From NCBI RefSeq assembly GCF_900113015.1, contig NZ_FONV01000007.1, positions 248,001 to 312,000 on the forward strand: a stretch of 64,000 bases of DNA. Reading direction: 5' to 3'. The notes beneath the pieces were generated by a model. It saw only the letters and a list, made by a program, of their open reading frames with translations. It was not told where the DNA came from and did no database searches. Source of the DNA: Actinoplanes philippinensis. Lineage in GTDB: Bacteria > Actinomycetota > Actinomycetes > Mycobacteriales > Micromonosporaceae. The position numbers were made by a program, and so were the translations under genes. This document shows, one piece after another, positions 42,578-53,526 of this stretch. Position 1 is the first letter of the stretch. The number at the start of each line of letters is the position of its first letter.

Positions 42578-42991
42578 ATGGGTACGTGGGATTTCGGGCC
42601 CTTCGACAACGACGACGCCGCTGACTGGAGCGGCGATCTGCAGGACGCGGCCCCGGGACGGCGGGCCGCCCTGATCCGGGAGACCCTCGAGGAGGTGCTG
42701 CGCGAAGGGGAATACGTCGAGGCGGACGTGGCCAATCAAGCCGTCGCCGCAGCCGCGGTCGTCGCCTCCCAACTGCCGACCGGCACGCCGCTGACCTCTG
42801 CCTACGCCCCCGGCTTCGTGACCGCCGGCGAGACGCTCGTGCTGCCGGACGATCTGCCCGCGCTCGCGCTGCGCGCCCTGGACCGGGTCGCCGGCGACGG
42901 CTCCGAGTGGAGTGAGCTGTGGGAGGACGGCCTGCCGAAGGCGCTCTCCGCACTGCGGCCGATCCGCGAGGCTCTGGAGGCGGCGGTCTGA
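42578..42991 (+). CDS. DUF4259-family protein
   Basis: The 137-residue cytosolic protein opens with 'MGTWDFGPFDNDDAADWSGDL', the hallmark of DUF4259, and continues with alpha-helical 'RAALIRETLEEVLREGEYVEADVANQAVAAAAVVA'. Members are small, widespread in actinobacteria, and of unknown function; some lie near immunity-type proteins, but no toxin gene adjoins this one. ATG 42578 follows GGAGGGAAC. Confidence 0.9.
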   Translation: MGTWDFGPFDNDDAADWSGDLQDAAPGRRAALIRETLEEVLREGEYVEADVANQAVAAAAVVASQLPTGTPLTSAYAPGFVTAGETLVLPDDLPALALRALDRVAGDGSEWSELWEDGLPKALSALRPIREALEAAV

Positions 42992-43004
42992 CCGAAGACC
43001 GGGC

Positions 43005-43118
43005 GTGAGCGGCCACCGCCCACGACGGGGGACCGGGCGTGAGCGGCCACCGCCCACCACTGGGAACCCGGACGTGAGCGGCCACCGCCCACCACCGGGA
43101 ACCCGGACGTGAGCGGCC
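43005..43118. repeat. 34-35-bp tandem repeat, four copies
   Basis: GTGAGCGGCC begins units at 43005, 43039, 43074 and 43109, between the convergent DUF4259 and VOC genes. Spacing is 34, 35 and 35 bp, and the third unit is nearly identical to the second. The array replaces the usual terminator hairpin. Confidence 0.92.
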
Positions 43119-43140
43119 TCCGCCCACGTCCGGCCGGACG

Positions 43141-43545
43141 TCACTGGGTGATGTTGACCATCCATGGGATGCCGAAACGGTCGATCAGCTGGCCGAACTC
43201 GTCGCCCCACATCTGCTTCTCCAAGGGCACCCGGACCTGGCCGTCCGCGGAGAGCTTCTCCCAGGCGCCGCGCAGCATGTCGCCGTCGGAGCCGCTCAAG
43301 CTGACCGTGATGTTCTCGCCCGGCTTGTACTCCATACCGGGCGGGCAGTCGGACGCCATCAGCGTGTAGCCCTGCGGGGTCTCCAGCTGCGCGTGCATGA
43401 CCAGATCGGCCGACGCGGGGTCGGGGTTGCCGAACTCGCCGAACGTGCTGACCTTGAGCTCGCCGCCGAAGATCGCGTGGTAGAACTCGACGGCCTCCCG
43501 CGCCTTGCCGTCAAATGTCAGATACGGGTTGAGCGTGGACGTCAT
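43141..43545 (-). CDS. PhnB-like VOC-fold (glyoxalase/bleomycin-resistance) protein
   Basis: The 134-residue protein shows the PhnB/DUF3418-like VOC pattern: 'NPYLTFDGKAREAVEFYHAIFGGELKVSTFGEF', 'DLVMHAQLETPQGYTLMASD', 'VPLEKQMWGDEFGQLIDRFGIPWMVNI'. It forms paired beta-alpha-beta modules; metal ligands His and Glu are only partly evident. The family is often called 3-demethylubiquinone-9 3-methyltransferase-like by mistake; its enzymatic role is unknown. I start at ATG 43545 with GGAG upstream; a GTG-based extension to 43575 adds MSTTTMERPQ. Confidence 0.88.
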   Translation of the reverse strand: MTSTLNPYLTFDGKAREAVEFYHAIFGGELKVSTFGEFGNPDPASADLVMHAQLETPQGYTLMASDCPPGMEYKPGENITVSLSGSDGDMLRGAWEKLSADGQVRVPLEKQMWGDEFGQLIDRFGIPWMVNITQ

Positions 43546-43652
43546 CTGGGGTCGCTCCATCGTCGTCGTTGACACCGTCCCCTCGGACGCTAGACCCGCC
43601 CTACGACATTTTCCGCCGGATCACGCCGCGAACACCCGCACGCGGGAAGGCG

Positions 43653-43799
43653 AGCAACACCGCGACGAGCACGGAAGGCCGGCAACACCGCGACGCCAGC
43701 AACACCGCGACGAGCGCGACAGGCGAGCAGACACCACGACGAGCACCGACACGCGCGCGACACCACGACGAGCACGACGGGCGAACACCGCCGCGGCGG
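43653..43799. repeat. Imperfect short tandem repeats in the ppdK downstream gap
   Basis: Several variants of AGCAACACCGCGACGAGC recur at irregular spacing, in a Cys/Arg-codon-like, CGA-rich stretch. They occupy the middle of the 404-bp gap 43576-43979. No other feature was recognised in that gap. Confidence 0.7.
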
Positions 43800-43979
43800 G
43801 AGCGGGACCGCGGTGACCACCGCATACGCCCGTGAGGCGCGCTGCGGTCCGGTGTCGCCGCAGCCTCGCGGTGTGGTCCGGGAGGTGTGGTTCGACGGGA
43901 CGGCCCGGCCCGTACCGCACAGGGTTCGGTGGGCGCGGAACGAACCGCCCCCCGCCCACCGACCGGCTGAGGGTGACGG

Positions 43980-46658
<2,679 letters not shown>

Positions 46659-46979
46659 GCCTTACCTCCCGGCTAAGAATCCGCGGCGGATACCCAGTCC
46701 TGCCCTGGGATTCGTAAGGCTAAGCATGACGGCAGTGAATAGTTAACAGTCCCGTGGCTTTTTCCACAGGGGTACGGCCATCACTGAGCGGTATGCGCTC
46801 TCTCCGCGCAGTAACGAGCACGGACGGTGGCAGACGACCAGTAGGCGACTGCTGATCGCGTGGTGCGGAGGGGACGCCGGCACGGTTCACGGCGAAAAAT
46901 AAGAGCGCCGCTGCGAATTCCACGGGGGAAGAACTCGCAACGGCGCACCGCGAACATTAGACGACGATCGTCGCCGTGT
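46659..46979. other. 321-bp intergenic region upstream of ppdK
   Basis: It holds the ppdK promoter region (a TTAACT...TTAGCC pair on the minus strand is a possible -35/-10), one DnaA-box-like TTTTCCACA at 46760-46768, and the lipoprotein terminator at 46905-46946. No ORF is credible. Confidence 0.5.
46905..46946 (-). terminator. Intrinsic terminator of the lipoprotein gene
   Basis: An imperfect inverted repeat (GCGCCG / CGGCGC with TGCGA / TCGCA inside) forms a stem of about 11 bp. On the minus strand it is followed by CTTATTTTTCG, a genuine T-tract, unusual for this high-GC sequence. It lies 33 bp beyond the lipoprotein stop. Confidence 0.82.
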
Positions 46980-47672
46980 CTATCCCACGCGCTTGACGAC
47001 CGATCCGACGAGCCGCTTCCAGTCGGTCTCGAAGTTCGGCGCGGGACTCCCGTTGTTCAACTGATAGATGGCGTAGCTGTCGACGAGCACCACGTTGCGG
47101 GTGCGCAGCACGGCCACGGCGACGTCGGCGGTGCCGGGGTGGGCCGCCTCGTAGAGCTTGTGGCGCACGATGACGAACCCGGTCCAGCCACCCTCGTCCA
47201 GCTCGCGGATCTCGACGGTCTCGGTGTAGGCGGGCTCATTGCGGTCGGCGGTCACGGCCGCCGGCACCTCGGACGACTTCGGGCACTGGTCGGCCACGGT
47301 GCGCAGCAGCGACAGGCCGGCGGTGGCGCTGTCGGCGTCGCCGTAGACCAGGGCGGACTGCTGGAGCGTCTGCGCGCCCTTCTCCCCCTCGTCGGCCGCG
47401 TTGGAGTAGACCAGCTCCGCGCCGGGCGGCGTCTGCGGCGGCACGCTCGTGCCGCCGCAGAAGCTGACGAGCGTCTGCGGGGCGGCGCTCTCCTCCGGCG
47501 CGGCCCACGCCGGGCCGATCTCGGCGGGCTGCAGGAAGGCGCCCCGCATGGTGGTCACGGTGATCAGCCCGGCATCCGGGCCGGGCTCGTCGGAGGAACT
47601 GCACCCGGCCGCCATGACCAGGGCACAAGCGGCGCCCAGAGCGGCACGGACGGGTCTGGCGGTCAGGAACAT
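46980..47672 (-). CDS. Secreted lipoprotein, unknown
   Basis: ATG 47672 starts a 230-residue protein with a lipoprotein signal (MFLTARPVRAALGAACALVMAAGC, lipobox MAAGC with the modified Cys at residue 24). The longer frame to 47753 is discarded, as it would bury the signal. The mature domain ('MRGAFLQPAEIGPAW', 'VADQCPKSSEVPAAV', 'ENGGWTGFVIVRHKLYE'-like segment) resembles actinobacterial sensor-domain/PknH-like extracellular modules without a kinase. It would sit on the outer face of the membrane. It is divergent from glcD. Confidence 0.85.
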   Translation of the reverse strand: MFLTARPVRAALGAACALVMAAGCSSSDEPGPDAGLITVTTMRGAFLQPAEIGPAWAAPEESAAPQTLVSFCGGTSVPPQTPPGAELVYSNAADEGEKGAQTLQQSALVYGDADSATAGLSLLRTVADQCPKSSEVPAAVTADRNEPAYTETVEIRELDEGGWTGFVIVRHKLYEAAHPGTADVAVAVLRTRNVVLVDSYAIYQLNNGSPAPNFETDWKRLVGSVVKRVG

Positions 47673-47709
47673 CCGGCCATCTTGGCAGACGCCGGAACCC
47701 GGCGGAAAA

Positions 47710-47754
47710 GTATCCACAGGCGGTGACGCCCTCGGCACCGACCGGTTGTCCACA
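47710..47754. promoter_or_regulatory. DnaA-box pair between the lipoprotein gene and glcD
   Basis: TTGTCCACA (47746-47754) equals the high-GC actinomycete DnaA box. GTATCCACA (47710-47718) differs by one base from TTATCCACA. The two are 36 bp apart in a divergent promoter region. No dnaA or oriC genes are nearby, so a minor or titration site is more likely than an origin. Confidence 0.5.
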
Positions 47755-47830
47755 GGTTCGATTCCGCCCGTCGCGCCGGACGCCGATGACGGTTAGCGTG
47801 GCGGTGGGCAATGGTGCCGAGGAGGTTCGG

Positions 47831-49279
47831 ATGACCCTTTTGTCGCGGCTGCGCGCCGAGCTGGCCCCGGAGCAGCTGATCACCGACCGGCAACGGCTGC
47901 GGACCTACGAGTGCGACGGCCTGGCCCACTACAAGGTCGTGCCCGCGGTGGTCGTCCTTCCCCGTTCGGCGGCTCAGGTCGCCGCCGTGGTCCGGGCCTG
48001 TGCCGAGGAGCGGGTGCCGTTCGTGGCCCGCGGCTCGGGCACCGGGCTGTCCGGCGGGGCGCTCCCGCACGCGGACGGCGTCCTCATCGTCACCTCCCAG
48101 CTGCGCGACATCCTGGCGGTGCGGCCGGAGGACGAGCGTGCCGTGGTCCAGCCGGGCGTGATCAACCTTCAGGTGACGCAGGCCGCGACGCCGCACGGCT
48201 ACTACTACGCGCCCGACCCGTCCAGCCAGCAGATCTGCTCGATCGGCGGCAACGTGGCGGAGAACTCGGGCGGCGCGCACTGTCTGAAGTACGGCTTCAC
48301 CACCAACCACGTCACCGGCCTGCAGGTGGTCACTCCGGACGGCGATCTGGTCCGGCTCGGCGGCGCGGCGCCGGACACCCCGGGGTATGACCTGCTCGGC
48401 GCCTTCGTCGGCTCGGAGGGAACGCTGGGCGTCGCCACCGAGGTCACGGTCCGGCTGACGCGGCTGCCGGAGACGGTCCGCACGCTGCTCGCCGCGTTCC
48501 CGAGCACCGACCAGGCCGGGGCCGCCACCTCGGCGATCATCGCGGCCGGGGTGGTGCCGGCCGCGATCGAGATGATGGACGCGCTCTCCATCGAGGCCGC
48601 CGAGGCCGCCGTCCACTGCGGCTATCCGGCCGGGGCGGGCGCCGTCCTCATCGTCGAGCTGGACGGCCCGGCCGCCGAGGTCGACGCGCAGTTCGACGAG
48701 GTCAGCCGGCTCTGCACGGACAACGGCGCCTTCGAGACCCGGGTCGCCGCCGACGACACCGAGCGGCAGCTGATCTGGCGGGGCCGCAAGTCGGCGTTCG
48801 CGGCGGTCGGCCGGATCAGCCCCGACTACATCGTCCAGGACGGGGTGATCCCGCGGACCGCGCTGCCGACGGTGCTGCGCCGCATCAACGAGGTGGCCGC
48901 CGACCACGGCGTCCGGGTCGCCAACGTCTTCCACGCCGGCGACGGAAACCTGCATCCGCTGGTGCTCTTCGACGACGACGTCCCCGGGGAGGCGGGCCGC
49001 GCCGAGACCGTCTCCGGCGCCATCCTCGACCTGTGCATCGAGCACGGCGGCTCGATCACCGGCGAACACGGTGTCGGCGTCGACAAGGCCCGCTACATGC
49101 CGCGCATGTTCACCGACGACGACCTCGACACGATGCAGCTGGTCAGATGCGCCTTCGACCCGGACGGCATCGCCAACCCGGGCAAGGTCTTCCCCACCCC
49201 ACGGCTGTGCGGCGAGCGGCCGGGCCGCCACCGCGGCGCCCCTCCGCTGCAGGAGGCCGGCGTGGCGGAGGTCTTCTGA
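47831..49279 (+). CDS. glcD: Glycolate/lactate-type FAD oxidase subunit GlcD
   Basis: The 482-residue flavoprotein has FAD_binding_4 ('VPFVARGSGTGLSGGALP', 'SIGGNVAENSGGAHCLKYG', 'LLGAFVGSEGTLGV') and the FAD-oxidase C-terminal domain ending 'HGGSITGEHGVGVDKARYM' and 'AFDPDGIANPGKVFP'. In E. coli, GlcD, GlcE and GlcF together oxidise glycolate to glyoxylate. GlcE and GlcF are encoded next in order. ATG 47831 is behind GAGGAGG; the longer frame to 47723 runs through the divergent promoter. Confidence 0.94.
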   Translation: MTLLSRLRAELAPEQLITDRQRLRTYECDGLAHYKVVPAVVVLPRSAAQVAAVVRACAEERVPFVARGSGTGLSGGALPHADGVLIVTSQLRDILAVRPEDERAVVQPGVINLQVTQAATPHGYYYAPDPSSQQICSIGGNVAENSGGAHCLKYGFTTNHVTGLQVVTPDGDLVRLGGAAPDTPGYDLLGAFVGSEGTLGVATEVTVRLTRLPETVRTLLAAFPSTDQAGAATSAIIAAGVVPAAIEMMDALSIEAAEAAVHCGYPAGAGAVLIVELDGPAAEVDAQFDEVSRLCTDNGAFETRVAADDTERQLIWRGRKSAFAAVGRISPDYIVQDGVIPRTALPTVLRRINEVAADHGVRVANVFHAGDGNLHPLVLFDDDVPGEAGRAETVSGAILDLCIEHGGSITGEHGVGVDKARYMPRMFTDDDLDTMQLVRCAFDPDGIANPGKVFPTPRLCGERPGRHRGAPPLQEAGVAEVF

Positions 49280-49319
49280 TGCCCACCCGCGCAGGGGTTC
49301 GAGCGTTCGGAGGCCGCCG

Positions 49320-50501
49320 GTGAGCGTTCTCGACGATCTCGCGGTCGAGGCCGGCGACGGCGACGTCATCGCCGGGGTCCCGGCCCGCCTGGTCGCGGCG
49401 CCGGCCACCACCGAGGAGGCGGCCGCGCTGATCGCCGCGAGCCGCGATCTGACGGTGGTGGTGCGCGGCGGCGGCACGAAGGTGCAGCAAGGGCCACCGC
49501 CCCGCCGGCTCGACCTGATCATCGACACGCGACGGCTGGCCGGGGTCGTCGAACACGCGGCCGGCGACCTGATCACCGTGGTCAAGGCCGGCACCCCGAT
49601 GGCCGAGCTGCACGATCTGCCCGGCCAGCAGCTCGCGCTGGACGCGCCACCGGCGGCGACGGCCGGGGGCACGGTCGCGGCGAACGCCTCCGGCCCGCGG
49701 CGTCTGCGCTACGGCACGGCCCGCGACCTGCTGATCGGCATCACCGTCGTCCGGCCGGACGGCCGGATCACGAAATCCGGCGGCAAGGTGGTCAAGAACG
49801 TCGCCGGATACGATCTGGGCAAGCTCTACACCGGATCGCAAGGCACGCTCGGGCTGATCACCGAGTGCGTCTTCCGGTTGCATCCGGTCCCTCTTTTCGC
49901 CGCATTCGTACGCTCGAACGCCCCGCCCACCCACGCGGCGAACATCCTGGCCGGCCAATTCGCTGCCAGCGCTCTGGAGGTCAGCGCCGCGCCCGGCGCC
50001 GCCCCGGAGCTCGCGGTGCTCCTGGAGGGCACCGAGGCCGGTGTCCGCGCCCGGGCCGCCACCGTGGCCCGGCTCCTCGACGGCGAGGTGACCGGCGCCC
50101 CGCCCCCGTGGTGGGACACCCCACCGTGGCCCGCCGACAGCCCGTCCCTGGCGCTCAAGCTGACCTGCACCCTCGCCGCCGTCCCCGCCCTGGTCCGTGC
50201 GGCCGTCGAGGCGGGCCTGACGATCCGCGGCTCCGCCGGGACCGGGGTCCTCTACGCCGGCGTCCCCTCCCCCGCCGCCACGCCGGGACAGCCCGGCCAG
50301 GTCGCCGATGTCGTGAACCTGTTGCGGGCGGCGGCCACGGCGGCCGGTGGTCACGCTGTCGTGCTGATCGCGCCACCCGCCGCACGGGACGGGATCGACA
50401 TGTGGGGCCCGGTGCCGGGGCTCGATCTGATGCGCCGGGTGAAGGACCGGTTCGACCCGGATCACCGCTTCGCCCCCGGCCGCTTCGTGGGAGGTATCTG
50501 A
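49320..50501 (+). CDS. glcE: Glycolate oxidase FAD-binding subunit GlcE
   Basis: The 393-residue protein is a shorter FAD_binding_4 protein ('VVRGGGTKVQQGPPPRRLDLIIDTRRL', 'TVAANASGPRRLRYGTARDLLIG', 'GGKVVKNVAGYDLGKLYTGSQGTLGL'). It matches GlcE length (350-400) and ends 'RFAPGRFVGGI'. GTG 49320 starts 41 bp after the glcD stop. The stop at 50499-50501 falls in the first copy of a 41-bp repeat that carries the ribosome-binding site of the next gene, so translation can continue by reinitiation. Confidence 0.93.
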   Translation: MSVLDDLAVEAGDGDVIAGVPARLVAAPATTEEAAALIAASRDLTVVVRGGGTKVQQGPPPRRLDLIIDTRRLAGVVEHAAGDLITVVKAGTPMAELHDLPGQQLALDAPPAATAGGTVAANASGPRRLRYGTARDLLIGITVVRPDGRITKSGGKVVKNVAGYDLGKLYTGSQGTLGLITECVFRLHPVPLFAAFVRSNAPPTHAANILAGQFAASALEVSAAPGAAPELAVLLEGTEAGVRARAATVARLLDGEVTGAPPPWWDTPPWPADSPSLALKLTCTLAAVPALVRAAVEAGLTIRGSAGTGVLYAGVPSPAATPGQPGQVADVVNLLRAAATAAGGHAVVLIAPPAARDGIDMWGPVPGLDLMRRVKDRFDPDHRFAPGRFVGGI

Positions 50502-50592
50502 TGGCCGAGACCACCCCCCGCCTTTTCGTGGGAGGTATCTGATGGCCGAGACCACCCCCCGCCTTTTCGTGGGAGGTATCTGATGGCCGAGA
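50484..50592 (+). repeat. 41-bp repeat triplicating the glcE/glcF junction
   Basis: Units begin at 50484, 50525 and 50566 (the last partial). Each carries GGAGGT, a TGATG stop/start and 'GCCGAGA'. As a result the stop of glcE is followed by two identical 13-codon mini-ORFs (50501-50542 and 50542-50583, MAETTPRLFVGGI) that each end on the A of the next TGATG, and then by the true glcF start at 50583. The repeats are exact except near the last unit's end. Confidence 0.96.
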
Positions 50593-51992
50593 GCACCCCC
50601 GGGCCCGCGTCGCATCCGGTCGACGCCTCCCACGGCGCCGCTCCCCCGGCGCCGGAGACGCTCGATGTGCTGCGGGCCGCGGAGAACGGGACGGCCTTCG
50701 ACCGGCATCACCCACCGAGTGCCGAGCTTGTGTCCGATTGTGTTCACTGTGGGTTCTGTCTGACGACGTGCCCGACCTACGTGCTGTGGGGCGAGGAGAT
50801 GGACTCGCCGCGCGGGCGGATCCACCTCATCGGGCAGGGGCTCACCGGGGAGCCGCTGAGCGACTCGATGGTCGGGCACTTCGACAACTGCCTCGGCTGC
50901 ATGGCGTGCGTGACCGCGTGCCCGTCGGGGGTGCGTTACGACCGGCTGATCGAGGACACCCGCGCGCAGGTCGAGCGTCGTCATCGGCGCGGGGCCCGGG
51001 ACCGGGCGCTGCGGGCGGCGATCTTCGCGCTGTTCCCCTACCCGAGCCGGCTCCGGCTTCTCCGGGGGCCGCTCCGGGCGTACCGGGCGATGGGTCTGAA
51101 ACGGCTCGCCGAACGCAGCGGGATCCTGCGACGCCTCTCGCCCACCCTGGCCACCCTGGACGCTCTCGCGCCGCGGCTGCGCAGCGTGCCGCGCCCTCCG
51201 GCCCGTGTCCGGGCGCGCGGTGAGCGACGCGCAGTCGTCGGCATGCTGACCGGTTGTGTTCAGTCGGCGTTCTTCCCGGACGTCAATGCCGCGACGGTGC
51301 GGATCCTCGCCGCCGAAGGCTGTGAGGTGCTGATCCCGCCGAGCCAGGGCTGCTGTGGCGCGCTGAGTGTGCACAACGGCCGCCGGAAGGAGGCGCAGCG
51401 GTTCGCCCGGGAGCTGATCGACACGTTCGAGCGGACCGGGATGGACTTCTTCGTGGTGAACGCGGCCGGATGCGGCTCGTCGCTGAAGGAGTACGGCGAT
51501 CTGCTGGCCGACGATCCGGCCTGGGCGGGGAAGGCCGCCGCGTTCGCCGCGAAGGTCCGTGACCTGTCCGAACTGCTTGTCGAACTGGGGCCGGTCGCCC
51601 GCCGTCACCCGCTGCCGATGTCGGTCGCCTACCACGACGCCTGCCATCTCGGGCATGCCCAGGGTGTGCGGGCTCAGCCGCGGGCGCTGCTGCGCGGCAT
51701 CCCGGAACTGGAGGTGCGCCCGATCGCCGAGGCGGAGATCTGCTGCGGGTCGGCGGGCGTCTGGAACGTCCTCAATCCGGAGCCGGCCGCCGAACTCGGT
51801 GACCGCAAGGCGCGCGCGGTTCTCGCCACCGGCGCGGAACTGCTGGTCACCGCCAATCCGGGCTGTCTCATGCAGGTCGCCGCCGCGGTCCGTCGCCGGG
51901 ACGCGACGATCGCCCTGGCCCACACCGCCCACGTGCTGGACGCTTCGCTCCGGAATCTGGGTCCCGACGCGCTCCTGTCCCGCACCGTCTGA
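50583..51992 (+). CDS. glcF: Glycolate oxidase iron-sulfur subunit GlcF
   Basis: The 469-residue protein has two ferredoxin-type [4Fe-4S] motifs ('CVHCGFCLTTCP' and 'CLGCMACVTACP', residues about 53-115) and the two CCG domains of the GlpC/GlcF family ('GCCGALSVHNG' and 'HDACHLGHAQ...EICCGSAG'). It passes electrons from GlcD/GlcE to the quinone pool. The first 40 residues are Pro/Ala-rich. The start is the third ATG of a triplicated GGAGGT-TGATG unit. A strong hairpin follows 20 bp after the stop. Confidence 0.95.
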   Translation: MAESTPGPASHPVDASHGAAPPAPETLDVLRAAENGTAFDRHHPPSAELVSDCVHCGFCLTTCPTYVLWGEEMDSPRGRIHLIGQGLTGEPLSDSMVGHFDNCLGCMACVTACPSGVRYDRLIEDTRAQVERRHRRGARDRALRAAIFALFPYPSRLRLLRGPLRAYRAMGLKRLAERSGILRRLSPTLATLDALAPRLRSVPRPPARVRARGERRAVVGMLTGCVQSAFFPDVNAATVRILAAEGCEVLIPPSQGCCGALSVHNGRRKEAQRFARELIDTFERTGMDFFVVNAAGCGSSLKEYGDLLADDPAWAGKAAAFAAKVRDLSELLVELGPVARRHPLPMSVAYHDACHLGHAQGVRAQPRALLRGIPELEVRPIAEAEICCGSAGVWNVLNPEPAAELGDRKARAVLATGAELLVTANPGCLMQVAAAVRRRDATIALAHTAHVLDASLRNLGPDALLSRTV

Positions 51993-52012
51993 CGCCGTAC
52001 GGCGCGCTCACC

Positions 52013-52083
52013 GGTCCGGGTGTGTGGTCGTCACCGGTGCCTCAGAGGCGGTGAGACACCGGTGACGACCACACGCCCGGACC
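52013..52083. terminator. 27-bp-stem inverted repeat after glcF
   Basis: Left arm 52013-52039 and right arm 52057-52083 are complementary except for one G-T pair, with a 17-nt loop. This is by far the longest hairpin in the window. It terminates glcDEF. Its size could also mark a mobile repeat, but no target duplication was seen. The rest of the 423-bp gap (52084-52353) has no recognised feature. Confidence 0.85.
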
Positions 52084-52353
52084 GGGGACGTGCGGGTCGG
52101 GAACGCGGGGAGCCGGGCCCCGTAGTCGCCCGGTCTCCCCGCTCTCCCGGCGGGCGACCGCCGTGAGATCGCTGCGCCCCCGCGCTGCCGACCCCACTCC
52201 ACCGCGGCCGCTCACCCATGCGGCACCCATCCCATTCGCGCCGCACGTCTCGCCCAGCACCAGCGCCTCTCCATGCGCTTTCACTGCCTCTCCGGTGCGC
52301 GACGACGAACAGACGGATAGCCGTTCTCTCCCAGCCCATTGATGTGCGTTAAT

Positions 52354-52367
52354 TGGGAGCGCTCCCA
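52354..52367. promoter_or_regulatory. CebR/CelR-type operator
   Basis: The perfect 14-bp palindrome TGGGAGCGCTCCCA is the operator of LacI-family cellobiose repressors (CebR/CelR) in actinomycetes. It lies 49 bp before the start of a CBM2 esterase, as expected for a cellulose-induced gene. The regulator itself is not in the window. Confidence 0.92.
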
Positions 52368-52415
52368 GCGTGCTCCGTCCCCGCACGCCCGTCAAGCACA
52401 TCCCCGGAGGCAACC

Positions 52416-53483
52416 GTGCAAAGACGAAAATGGACCGTCCTCAGTCTGGTCACCGCGCTGCTGACGCTCGGCGGTTTCGCCGTCGCGACCGGTGCGAGCG
52501 CCGCCGCCGGCTGCGCCGTCAAGTACACCGTCAGCAGTCAGTGGCAGGGCGGCTTCGGCGCCGCCGTCGACGTCACCAACCTCGGCGACCCGATCACCAG
52601 CTGGTCGCTGGTGTTCACGTTCCCGGCCGGCCAGAGCATCACCCAGCTGTGGAACGGCTCCGTCACCCAGTCCGGCTCGACGGCGACCGTCCGCAACGCC
52701 GCCTGGAACGGTTCGGTGGCCACCAACGGCAAGGCGTCGTTCGGCTTCAACGGCTCGTGGACCGGCAGCAACCCGGTGCCGGCCTCCTTCACTCTCAACG
52801 GTGTGCGGTGCACGGGAGGGATCGAGCCCGAGCCCAGTGACGCCAGCGGACTGCCCAGCCCGTCGCCGAGCGCCGGCGCCGTGAAGCGGATCATGGCTCT
52901 CGGTGACTCGATCACCGGCTCGCCCGGCTGCTGGCGCGCCCTGCTCTGGCAGCAGCTCCCGGCCGCCCGGGTCGACTTCGTCGGCACCCTGCCCGGCGAC
53001 GGGTGCGGCTTCCCGTACGACGGCGAGCACGAGGGGCACGGCGGTTTCCTGGTCACCAACGTGGCGAGCCAGAACCAGCTGCCCGCGTGGCTCTCCGCGA
53101 GCCGGCCGGACGTGGTGCTGATGCACTTCGGGACCAACGACGCGTGGAGCAACGTCCCGGCCGCCACGATCCTCAACGCGTACACCACCCTGGTCGGGCA
53201 GATGCGCGCGTCGAACCCGAAGATGAAGATCGTCGTCGCGCAGATCATCCCGCTGAACCCGTCCACCTGCGCCGACTGCGGCCAGCGCGTCGTCACCCTC
53301 AACGCCGCGATCCCGGCCTGGGCGGCGTCGCTGAGCACGGCCGCGTCGCCGATCACCGTGGTCGACCAGTGGACCGGCTTCACCACCGCCACCGACACGT
53401 ACGACGGAGTCCACCCCAACGACGCCGGCAACGTGAAGATCGCCGCCCGCTGGCTGCCCGCCGTCCAGGCCGCCATCGCGTGA
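52416..53483 (+). CDS. Secreted CBM2-SGNH esterase
   Basis: GTG 52416 has GGAGG 6 bp before it and encodes 355 residues: a signal peptide (cleavage after 'ATGASA' near residue 30), a CBM2 ('CAVKYTVSSQWQGGFGAAVDVTNLG...VRC', Cys at both ends, Trp on the binding face), a Pro/Ser linker, and an SGNH hydrolase ('MALGDSITGSPGCWR', 'HFGTNDAW', 'DGVHPND'; Ser, Asp and His of the triad). It resembles CE3-type acetylxylan esterases. It binds cellulose and removes acyl groups from plant polysaccharides outside the cell. The CebR box upstream supports induction by cellobiose. Confidence 0.93.
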   Translation: MQRRKWTVLSLVTALLTLGGFAVATGASAAAGCAVKYTVSSQWQGGFGAAVDVTNLGDPITSWSLVFTFPAGQSITQLWNGSVTQSGSTATVRNAAWNGSVATNGKASFGFNGSWTGSNPVPASFTLNGVRCTGGIEPEPSDASGLPSPSPSAGAVKRIMALGDSITGSPGCWRALLWQQLPAARVDFVGTLPGDGCGFPYDGEHEGHGGFLVTNVASQNQLPAWLSASRPDVVLMHFGTNDAWSNVPAATILNAYTTLVGQMRASNPKMKIVVAQIIPLNPSTCADCGQRVVTLNAAIPAWAASLSTAASPITVVDQWTGFTTATDTYDGVHPNDAGNVKIAARWLPAVQAAIA

Positions 53484-53490
53484 CATCCGT

Positions 53491-53523
53491 CCGGCCGGTG
53501 GGTCCCCTGGCTCCACCGGCCGG
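53491..53523. terminator. Hairpin between the CBM2 esterase and the convergent repeat-protein gene
   Basis: A perfect 11-bp inverted repeat (CCGGCCGGTGG / CCACCGGCCGG) with an 11-nt loop occupies the 43-bp gap and can serve both genes. Confidence 0.8.
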
Positions 53524-53526
53524 CGC

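Noticed and set aside
47710..47754. Chromosomal origin (oriC)
   Set aside because: Only two boxes, with no dnaA, dnaN or AT-rich unwinding region nearby.
52013..52083. Terminal inverted repeats of a small transposon
   Set aside because: Only 17 bp separate the arms, no transposase or target-site duplication is visible, and it lies just after a stop codon.
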